A stretch of DNA of 64,000 nucleotides from Hofstenia miamia (Eukaryota; Xenacoelomorpha; Acoela; Hofsteniidae): positions 1,018,699 through 1,082,698 of the forward strand of contig CABFPE010000092.1 in assembly GCA_900660155.1 (NCBI GenBank), read 5' to 3'. Of this stretch, positions 11,338-21,000 are shown piece after piece. The stretch's first letter is position 1. The number at the start of each line of letters is the position of its first letter. The position numbers were made by a program, and so were the translations under genes. The notes under the pieces are model-generated. The model searched no databases. It was not told where the DNA came from and saw only the letters and a list, made by a program, of their open reading frames with translations.

Positions 11338-14300
11338 CACTGCTGCCGAAAAATGACTATTTCATATATCATTAAAATTAATAAATATCAAATTTACCTT
11401 GTTACAAAAGCACACGACAACGGCTGCAAACCATTACACCAACATTATGTATGATATTGTTTTTCAACTGAGAATATATTAAGAATGATTTCTCCTGAAT
11501 TCTATTATTTCCAGTTATTAAAGCTAATATTAAGTCTATTTCAAAAAAATCGCCAAATTTTAGAATCTGATGACGTCACCAACATTTGTCGAATCATCAA
11601 CTTAATGAACATTCCATAGATAGTGTTAATCGGAGGAATATTTGTGCAAATTTTAGCTTTAAGGCCATTATCCAATACAGAGGAGCCCCAAAATGTCCAA
11701 CTGATTTGGTTTAAGTCAATCAAACTTTTGAGTGAAATATATTATCCAGTATGCTATTTTGAGAATTTCTTATGCAGTGCAAGCCATGAGAATAACTTGA
11801 TTTACAAACTTTCATACTTAAATATCCCTACATAATAAAAGCAGGTTCTTATTAAAAAATATCTTTGCTGATCTATGATAATGTTTTCTTTGGCAACAAC
11901 ATCATTTTACAAGATTCAGGATTGAAACCCTAGACCAGTGATGACCATATAAATGATTGTGCATTTTTTATTTATATTATATTACCTATAATTTCCTTTA
12001 TATTAATCATATATATGTTTTCACGTTTTAAATCTATTTATATTATTTTCAATATTATTTGGACACATTTTCGTAACAGTGCATGCATGTCAACGTAGAT
12101 GTAGTGAATGCTATATAAGATATAAACAATGTGTTGAAAACTAAAATTCACAATTTGAAGTTTTAAATTAGTATCATGTACTCGTCTAAATGTAAGCTTA
12201 GAATCTTCAATTTCCGTGTGTAGATTTTATTCGAAGTTTCTAACAGTCCAAATTTTAGCGTAGAAACCGAAAAATTGGAGAAATTTTTTTTTACTATTAT
12301 CATAAAAGAGATGTCTTTATTATTTAGTGAGTTACGGGTGATTAACATTTGCTTAGGGTTAATAAATGGTAATAGGTAGAAATATACAATGGGTTAATAC
12401 AGCGATTCTAAAAAGAATTACCTTGCTAATCACCACTTATTTCAAAACATTGGTCTAGATGGCCTAAGTGTGTTCTAAGCTATCAATTAACTTAAATGCG
12501 AGTCCTATTCTCTAACTTCATTCAGTTTGTTCAATTTACATAAGAAATATGTGGTTGTTTCTTCAATTAAGCAAATTTTTAACCTTAAAATTTATTAGGA
12601 GTTTATATATTAGCACAGTTTAACTTAATTTAAAAGCAAAATATCATATAGAATTAAGAACAAAATTAACTCTAGATGGCATCGAAATCACATAGAAATC
12701 TTATTAACGTTACTATAAAACTGCGTGCTAATTTCTTAAATAGTCTTATATAGGACCATGAAAGTCGGAATATTTCAAATTCAAGCGTATTCGGAATCCT
12801 CATTACAAAGTTAATGTTAATAAAAGTTTAGACAAACATCATATCTTGATAATTATTTTAAATCGACACTTCAATTGGATAAATGTGATAAAATGTTTCT
12901 AGTTGACTTGAGTCGAACTCCTTAGAAATCTCGAGTGCTCGCAGTGGCCTAATTGTATACGTAATAAACACTTAACTACCTGTTTTTATAGGCTGAAACA
13001 AAACGAACATTAGAACTGAAATTTGGGAAAAACAATATATTTGTTAAATTTAAGAGTGTATGAATAAAATGTTTACGATGTATTGCATTACATTAAGTGG
13101 TAACTATATTCTTAAGTGAAAACTCAGCTATTGTAATATGGTCTAAGTACAAACACTTCCAGACGCGAAGAGTTCTGACTTTGCGCACATCATGCCTGGA
13201 AGGGACTTGGGTTTCTGCTTACAAAAAACAGTATATCTTAGGTTAGTTGTTGCTGCCAAGGTCTTAAGACGTCTTTTTATCTGTGCACTAGGTATGCGAA
13301 GAATTTGAAAGTTTTGCAAAATTCGGATTTTCCATGGCAAAAAATATTTTCATGTACTTCAAACACATGAATTATTTCTATCACAATTTTCGCCATAACG
13401 GGGAAGCACACTTACCCATAGATGTGTCCAAATACCCGGACTCCCAAATTTCCCAATAGGCTTCAAGAAAATTGCTTTAGAATGCCGACAAGAAGGTTTG
13501 TGCATTTAAAGTCACAATGAACAGTTTACGATTACGATAAAAATTGACTCGATTCTATAATTGACAATCCAATGCCAAATGTAGACATAATGGGAAGCTT
13601 CACATCCACTGCGATCTACGGTAATAGCAATATTTGGAACGTTCAACGATCCAAACAGTTTGATTTATCTTAAACTGCAATAAAATCCGTAAAAAACAAG
13701 CCAAGAAGAATCAATAATGTCTCAGTTGAATAAAATGTCTTACAACATCCAAGAAAATTGTTTTTAGTAACCATTATATATTTACTTTCAGTTAATTTGA
13801 AACTATAACTGCAAATATGCATGCAAAATTCGTTTGCATTTACATAAGTTGACCTTCCGAAGGATCGCTCCCAATAAACATATTATTCAATTCATTTTAG
13901 AAATAACAATTAAAAATTTTTGTGTAATGTAGTTACAAGAACATTGAATAATTTAAGAGGAGAATTAAATTCTTCGCAAAATAAGAACGTCTGCTTGAAC
14001 ACTTTAAAACCTCCAACAGACGAATTTGGATTTATGTTGAAGATTTAATAGATGTAAGTGAAAAAGGAAGACAATGCTATAAAACACAATCATTTTCAAA
14101 ACAAGATATATTTAACAAAAATATTCGATATTTTACAATATAGAATTATTATGTAAAAAACTACTGAAAATTCACTATTCTAATGTTCGAACTAAGCTAT
14201 TCGCGAACATTCAAACTGTTCGAATACTTTTTATTAAATTTAATTTTCTAGCATCACAAGCTATAACATACTTCATATGCGTATATAAGTCTGCATTAAC

Positions 14301-14417
14301 GTGTTATATTTTTTGTAAATATCTTTGCTAAAGAAAGCGATGTATTACTGCGTTTTTTTGTGATGAACACATAACTTTGGTTTATATAAACAAAATAATT
14401 TCTGATAAAAATTGTAC
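11338..14417. other. Abl intron upstream part, no gene seen
   Basis: AT-rich DNA without supportable coding sequence. It contains one dispersed repeat (13318-13480), listed separately. Short frames at 11541-11835, 12163-12348 and 13143-13340 overlap or lack any signature. Confidence 0.5.
13318..13480. repeat. Dispersed repeat, copy A (unknown family)
   Basis: About 150 bp here align in the same orientation with 44399-44550. Shared blocks include TTTTCATGTACTTC, CATAGATGTGT and AATAGGCTT, in order and similarly spaced, with many substitutions between. No inverted termini or coding content was recognised. Probably an old interspersed repeat. Confidence 0.6.
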
Positions 14418-14567
14418 CTTGGCATCATAAAGAACAGAAACAGTCATCATGCCAGGTTCTCCCTCTGAATCTCTCACTAGAAAACTGCCATTTATTCCCT
14501 GAGAGGTTAAACGGGTTTCTGCTGCAGCTTTTGAAAGCTGCCCATGATACCAAATTAAACTGCCGTC
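14418..14567 (-). CDS. ABL1: Abl-type tyrosine kinase, exon encoding N-terminal half of SH2
   Basis: The 150-nt, phase-0 exon follows an acceptor ATTTTAG|GAC at 14568/14567 and ends AAG|GTACAA at 14418/14417. It encodes 50 residues starting DGSLIWYHGQLSKAAAE and containing [16 protein letters not shown]. The WYHG opening and FLVR, whose Arg contacts the phosphate of phosphotyrosine, are SH2 hallmarks. Vertebrate Abl has [28 protein letters not shown] at this place. It joins in phase with the SH3 exon (…KPVKLATR | DGSL) and with the second SH2 exon (…YDAK | VYHYR). The SH2 domain is thus split into two exons of equal size. Confidence 0.92.
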
Positions 14568-15318
14568 CTAAAATAACTGTCACACGATATTATTAGTAAT
14601 TGAATACATCACGCCAACAGACTCATAGAGAGTATTTTGTTTTTGCTATTAAAATTATGTTGTAGGGCAGCTACGATTGATCGGATGGAGGACTTTAAAA
14701 CTAATCACTAATTAAGTTCAGTATTCACACATTCGTAGAAGAAATCGAAAAATACGTCACTACCTGAATTAAATTACAGCATCACTTAAAAATACAGTAG
14801 AAATACTTTTCTTAAGGTTAAAAAGGTTATTTTATAAAGACAAACATTAATTAGCATCAAATAGCAAGAATTGCAACGTACTTGTGTGGCGATATTGAAA
14901 TGTAATAAAATAATCATCGTTTATAACGTACCTGAAGACTGTATGGGATTGTTAATTATAAACGAGGTTTAAGAAACAAAGATAATTCCAAATATATTAT
15001 TTTCCTGAATATTTGTACATGTATGTACCTCTAAAACCAAGAAGTTTTAAAAATTAAACGATATTGAATCGATTTTCGTCTGCTGTATTGATAAGATCAC
15101 TGATTTATGCACAAGATTTTCGTGCTTCAGGGTTGTATCACCGACATAGTTAGTCAACACCATATCGCATGTTGTGGATTCACACAAAAATTTCCAAACT
15201 ATTAGACCTCATAAAATTATTTGTTTGAATAAAGATAGTGCTTCTAAGAATTTTCAAATATTTGTTAGTTTTATCATTAACGGCTCGAGTCGTCTATGGT
15301 TTACGAATATTCGAATAC

Positions 15319-17472
15319 CGGTACAATTTGCGCTTAAAAGATATTTTGCTGAACCGACACAGAAGAATAACATACTGAGGAGAGAGGTAACCGCCGTTCA
15401 AGTGTTATTTCATTCAACATTGAACAGGTAGAATTCCATCTCATAAATATTACATTATATCACTTAATCAATGTCAGAAACAAACCTCAATTCGTAAATA
15501 AGATAATTAAGCATAGATTGGGGAAAATGATTGAATTACCCTTGTTGCAAGTTTTACAGGCTTGATATAATTGCTAGGAACCGGTACAATTTGCACTTAG
15601 CGCTTAAAAGATATTTTGCTGAACCGACACAGAAGAATAACATACTGAGGAGAGAGGTAACCGCCGTTCAAGTGTTATTTCATTCAACATTGAACAGGTA
15701 GAATTCCATCTCATAAATATTACATTATATCACTTAATCAATGTCAGAAACAAACCTCAATTCGTAAATAAGATAATTAAGCATAGATTGGGGAAAATGA
15801 TTGAATTACCCTTGTTGCAAGTTTTACAGGCTTGATATAATTGCTAGGAACCGGTACAATTTGCACTTAGCGCTTAAAAGATATTTTGCTGAACCGACAC
15901 AGAAGAATAACATACTGAGGAGAGAGGTAACCGCCGTTCAAGTGTTATTTCATTCAACATTGAACAGGTAGAATTCCATCTCATAAATATTACATTATAT
16001 CACTTAATCAATGTCAGAAACAAACCTCAATTCGTAAATAAGATAATTAAGCATAGATTGGGGAAAATGATTGAATTACCCTTGTTGCAAGTTTTACAGG
16101 CTTGATATAATTGCTAGGAACCGGTACAATTTGCACTTAGCGCTTAAAAGATATTTTGCTGAACCGACACAGAAGAATAACATACTGAGGAGAGAGGTAA
16201 CCGCCGTTCAAGTGTTATTTCATTCAACATTGAACAGGTAGAATTCCATCTCATAAATATTACATTATATCACTTAATCAATGTCAGAAACAAACCTCAA
16301 TTCGTAAATAAGATAATTAAGCATAGATTGGGGAAAATGATTGAATTACCCTTGTTGCAAGTTTTACAGGCTTGATATAATTGCTAGGAACCGGTACAAT
16401 TTGCACTTAGCGCTTAAAAGATATTTTGCTGAACCGACACAGAAGAATAACATACTGAGGAGAGAGGTAACCGCCGTTCAAGTGTTATTTCATTCAACAT
16501 TGAACAGGTAGAATTCCATCTCATAAATATTACATTATATCACTTAATCAATGTCAGAAACAAACCTCAATTCGTAAATAAGATAATTAAGCATAGATTG
16601 GGGAAAATGATTGAATTACCCTTGTTGCAAGTTTTACAGGCTTGATATAATTGCTAGGAACCGGTACAATTTGCACTTAGCGCTTAAAAGATATTTTGCT
16701 GAACCGACACAGAAGAATAACATACTGAGGAGAGAGGTAACCGCCGTTCAAGTGTTATTTCATTCAACATTGAACAGGTAGAATTCCATCTCATAAATAT
16801 TACATTATATCACTTAATCAATGTCAGAAACAAACCTCAATTCGTAAATAAGATAATTAAGCATAGATTGGGGAAAATGATTGAATTACCCTTGTTGCAA
16901 GTTTTACAGGCTTGATATAATTGCTAGGAACCGGTACAATTTGCACTTAGCGCTTAAAAGATATTTTGCTGAACCGACACAGAAGAATAACATACTGAGG
17001 AGAGAGGTAACCGCCGTTCAAGTGTTATTTCATTCAACATTGAACAGGTAGAATTCCATCTCATAAATATTACATTATATCACTTAATCAATGTCAGAAA
17101 CAAACCTCAATTCGTAAATAAGATAATTAAGCATAGATTGGGGAAAATGATTGAATTACCCTTGTTGCAAGTTTTACAGGCTTGATATAATTGCTAGGAA
17201 CCGGTACAATTTGCACTTAGCGCTTAAAAGATATTTTGCTGAACCGACACAGAAGAATAACATACTGAGGAGAGAGGTAACCGCCGTTCAAGTGTTATTT
17301 CATTCAACATTGAACAGGTAGAATTCCATCTCATAAATATTACATTATATCACTTAATCAATGTCAGAAACAAACCTCAATTCGTAAATAAGATAATTAA
17401 GCATAGATTGGGGAAAATGATTGAATTACCCTTGTTGCAAGTTTTACAGGCTTGATATAATTGCTAGGAACC
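15319..17472. repeat. Eight-copy 270-bp tandem array that includes the SH3 exon end and its splice donor
   Basis: The sequence TTGCTAGGAACC recurs at 15571, 15841, 16111, 16381, 16651, 16921, 17191 and 17461, an exact 270-bp period, and the units look identical by eye. The last unit runs into the SH3 exon: 17430-17472 (43 nt of exon) plus the donor AGG|GTAATT are part of the repeated unit. Seven further copies of this exon tail and donor therefore lie downstream in the intron, with exon-like ends at 17160, 16890, 16620, 16350, 16080, 15810 and 15540. The first (leftmost) unit lacks a 7-bp CACTTAG that is present at every internal junction, so it marks the original flank and the 7 bp look like filler made at the first duplication joint. 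The lack of divergence points to recent expansion or homogenisation. An assembly artefact cannot be excluded. Confidence 0.95.
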
Positions 17473-17674
17473 CAGCCAGATTGTGAGTTCCGGGTTACTG
17501 CTTCACACCAATTGTGGTCTTCACTGTATCCAAGAACATGCAAGTATTCGCCTCTTTCGCAGGTGATTTGATTGGGAGATAGTGCTTTATAAGCATACTT
17601 CGTCACAAATACGTTGATTGAAAGGTTATTGTTTGAAGCAGGAAGCTGCTCGGGAGAATTTGTTTCTAAATAAA
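17430..17674 (-). CDS. ABL1: Abl-type tyrosine kinase, SH3 exon
   Basis: The exon encodes a linker (ETNSPEQLPASNNN) and an SH3 domain: NVFVTKYAYKAL, RGEYLHVLGYSEDHNWCEA and SGWVPSNYIKPV. These align block by block with vertebrate Abl (LFVALYDFVAS, KGEKLRVLGYNHNGEWCEA, QGWVPSNYITPV). The first of two acceptor candidates, GATTGTAG at 17675, is used for the coordinates; a second, TTTATTTAG, would start the exon at 17665. Both keep phase 1 from exon 1. The donor is AGG|GTAATT at 17430/17429, phase 0. The SH3 domain docks on the SH2-kinase linker in the autoinhibited kinase. The ALYDF Asp is Ala here (KYAY). If the donor is skipped, translation adds VIQSFSPIYA and stops at 17399-17397. The exon is squeezed between a LINE on its upstream side and the 270-bp array on its downstream side. 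Confidence 0.93.
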
Positions 17675-17713
17675 CTACAATCAAATTTAAACATTAATAA
17701 AAAATACTTTTAA

Positions 17714-19905
17714 AATAAGACTTATGAAGTTTTTGTTACAGATTTTTTCATATCAGACCATTTACTGACATGTGCAATATTGGATAACATAATGACTCAA
17801 ACAGATTCACTGATATATTCCACTAAAAGATTTTATTCAAAGAAATTCTTTAACAACAAAAATTTTTTGAAGGAATTGATCAACTTAAATTGGAATGATT
17901 ATTACTTTGGCACAACAGTGGATCAAAAAATGATATTTATAATTGATAATTTAACAAGTATTTATCATAAGCTTTGTCCTATTATAAAGATTCAAAAACA
18001 CAACGTAAAGAATAGTAACAAAACGTGGAAGATATGGATATCTAAAGAAACGAAAGAATGCATTAGAAAAAAGCATAAGGCATATGCAATTTTTTGTCAA
18101 AACAGATCGAAAGCCAACTATGATCATTATAAAACATTAAGAAATAAAGCCTCAACAAAATGTAATTTTGATCTACAAGCTTTTTTACAAAAATCTTTTA
18201 ATGAAAAAAAATCTATTAAACAAAAGTGGTCATTTATTTCGAATTTTTTAAATTTTAAAGAAGAAAATGAAATTCCTTATATAATAAATGATGATGGTGA
18301 ATATATTACAAATGACAAAGAAATTAGTAATATTTTAAATGAAAGATTTGTGAAACTAGGAATGAATGACAACCTAAATACAAAGTTCAAACATTTATAT
18401 CATAAGCATCGCAATATTAGAAAACATGATGATCCCTATAAACCAAGATTTATTACATTAGTAGAATTTTACAAAGAAACAAAGAAAATTAATTGGAACA
18501 AAGCGAAAGGTCATTGTGAATTTCCTCCTTGGTTTTTGAAAGGTGCCTTGTGTATTTTATTGAGACCTTTGTGTGACTTATTTAATCAATGCTTGGCAGA
18601 ATCAACTTACCCTGATTACTTAAAAATTGCTAAAGTTACACCAATATATAAGAAAAAAAGAAAAGATCTTGCAGAAAATTACAGACCAGTTTCAGTATTA
18701 ACAATAATTAATAAAATATTTGAAAAATTATTATTCAACCAAATTAACCTATATGTGGAACAAAATGAATTAATATCAAAACATCTGTTTGGATTTTAAA
18801 AAGATACCTCTACAAATGATGCCTTACTTTATGCTGTTGAAGACTGGAGATCAAAACTAGATAGGAATGAAAAAATATATATAGCATCATTAGATATTTC
18901 AAAGGCATTTAATTCAATAAACCATTCTATTTTATTGGAAAAGTTAAAGCAGATTTATAATTTTAGTGATTCATTAATAGAATTATTAAATAGTTACTTA
19001 AGTAATAGATATCAGTATGTGAAACTCAACGAAGAAATATCAAATTCATTAGAAATAAACCATGGAGTACCACAAGGATCAGTACTGGGTCCATTACTAT
19101 TTAAGTTATATGTAAATGATATGGATCAGCACATTAATAGTAATCATGTACAATTTGCAGATGATACTCTTATTTATTGTAATGATATTTTAAATTTACA
19201 GGAAAATGTTGAAAAATTGCAATCATTCTTTAATAATAATTTGTTAAAACTAAATATTCAAAAAACTATATTTATGGTAATTAAGAATAGAAGAAATGAA
19301 TCAACATTAGAAAGTATTAAGATATGTAACAACATCATTCACGAATCACCAAAAATGAAATATTTGGGAGTAGTAATTGATAATAAATTGAATTTTGAAG
19401 ACGAGGCAAACAACATCATAAAGAAAATGGCGTATGGTATAAGATCAATTCAAAAAATTGGAAAGTTTATACCAATAGAATGGAAGGTAATACTCTTTCG
19501 ATCACTTGTTTTATCCCATTTCTTGTACTCATCTTGTTTATTAACGAACTTAAATAAAAAGGCAAAATCGAAATTAGAGAAAGTATTTAAATGGGGAATA
19601 AACATAATTAGCAACAAAAATAAAAAAGAAATAATGTGTAAATATCATCTAAGATCATTAGAAGCTCTTCAAAATATTAGATGTTTATCGATATTTTGGA
19701 AAAGAAAATCGAACATTTCTAATCATTTAAATCAAAGAACAATTACATTTGGTAAAACTAAGTATAATAGAAAAGTAATGAAGAACGGATTCCTAAATTA
19801 TTCAATATTGCTTTAGAACAAATTGGATTACAACACAAGAAGTGAAAAAATTATACAATATTTAAGAAGAAGTTGAAAAACATGATTACACAACAAAATA
19901 TCAAT
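17714..19905 (+). pseudogene. LINE ORF2 remnant: endonuclease tail and reverse transcriptase
   Basis: The frame is open from about 17714 to a TAA at 18797-18799 (after SKHLFGF). It resumes in the same frame (KDTSTNDALLYAVEDW) to a TAG at 19814-19816, where copy 2 has Trp (SLWNKLD). A small frame slip follows. Apart from these the protein is well kept. Motif A is SLDISKAFNS; motif C, FADDTLIYC, keeps both catalytic Asp residues; and GVPQGSVLGPLLF is intact. The good preservation suggests a fairly young insertion, although it cannot now make full-length protein and lacks most of the endonuclease. Confidence 0.88.
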
Positions 19906-20121
19906 TATCTGACTAATTATAGAATAAGATGTGCAACTCAAGAACAATAAGTAAAAATATTTTTTAAATTATATGTAATTTGTAAACGTAACCAAGAAAC
20001 AAACATTTACTGACATAACTAAGCACATATGAAGAAAGTTGCATTATTTATGTTCTTAATAAGTTTGTAAACTTAATACATGTATATGTACATGAGAACT
20101 TAAATATATGTTGTTGTTGTT
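17714..20121 (+). mobile_element. 5'-truncated non-LTR retrotransposon (LINE), copy 1
   Basis: The plus-strand element begins inside the endonuclease region (FFISDHLLTCAIL, the C-terminal SDH motif of an APE-type endonuclease). It continues through a reverse transcriptase and a C-terminal domain, then a 3' region ending TATATGTTGTTGTTGTT, a short (GTT)n tail. The same tail ends copy 2 at 55869. Motifs NYRPVSVL, GVPQGSVLGPLLF and FADDTLIYC fit the jockey/CR1-like group; clade assignment is tentative. It is inserted antisense to Abl in intron 1, with only about 40 bp between its left end and the SH3 exon acceptor. Confidence 0.9.
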
Positions 20122-20708
20122 AACAGACAAAATTACAATAAACCATTTCAACCCTAGGTTACGATTGGTTGCGTTAAGCAATGATGTTTGGCATGAGCAA
20201 CACAAATCATTATTAGGCCAGGATTGTATAAAAATACGAATAAAACTGGTTTTTATAATACACTTAAGATACTATGCATTAAGTACAACAAATGTAACAA
20301 TAACAAACCCCTTATAGTAACAACGTTTTTTCCGCATTTATATTGTAACGACTGTTCTCTTTAGCATGAGTAATTCCGACATTGGCCCACATTGCAATGT
20401 TTCACTCAAGACTAGTTCAATGTTGATCGTTAGTAATCCACCTTTATGCGAATGTGAGTTAAAGCTTAAACCTACTTTACTATATATCTGCTAATATTCA
20501 CATATAGTTGATACAAAGGCAAAATCGAAACTAATAAATGACAAATGATTAACATAAAAGCAGAACTTGAAAGAAAAATCTTGAGATCAAGACACAATAC
20601 AGCCGGAATTCGATCAAAAATTAACGATTCTAATTCGAATTTATCTGAAATTATTTAATACGATTACAATTCGACGTTTAGAAATTAAAATAGAAAAATG
20701 TCAAAGAT

Positions 20709-20743
<35 letters not shown>

Positions 20744-20823
20744 GTAACTATACAATTTTGTCTAGACAAACCACGTAGTAGTATTTGGTAATCCGAGAGA
20801 ATGACCTTTTCCAGAATAGCAGA
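20122..20823. other. Intron 1 DNA between LINE copy 1 and an hAT MITE
   Basis: No supportable coding sequence. It contains an impure (TA)n tract at 20707-20743. Confidence 0.5.
20707..20743. repeat. (TA)n microsatellite, interrupted once
   Basis: TA dinucleotide tract with one AAA interruption near 20721. Confidence 0.95.
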
Positions 20824-20831
20824 CCCGCATT

Positions 20832-21000
20832 CAGGGTTGGCATACACGTAAACAAAACATATGAAAGTGCGAATGAACGAAACCCAAAAATTACCTTCCA
20901 AACTTTCCATAAAATTCTATATAAATTTGAAAAAAACATTTAAAAAAACAGTATTTAAAACATGGTTTAAACAGGTCGTGTTTAAAACATGGCAACCCTG
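20832..21000. mobile_element. hAT MITE, 169 bp, with 8-bp target duplication
   Basis: The left end CAGGGTTGGCAT and right end ATGGCAACCCTG are inverted copies with one mismatch. They are flanked by CCCGCATT (20824-20831) and CCCGCATC (21001-21008), a 7/8 match to an 8-bp duplication as made by hAT transposases. The interior near the right end carries two TTTAAAACATGG blocks, shared with the elements at 10844 and 40694. No coding capacity. Confidence 0.85.

Noticed and set aside
15319-17472. CRISPR-like regular repeat array
   Set aside because: Units are 270 bp, contiguous and identical, with no spacers; it is a eukaryotic tandem duplication that includes exon sequence.
20701-20939. Two overlapping minus-strand frames
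   Set aside because: They run through a (TA)n tract and an hAT MITE; not genes.
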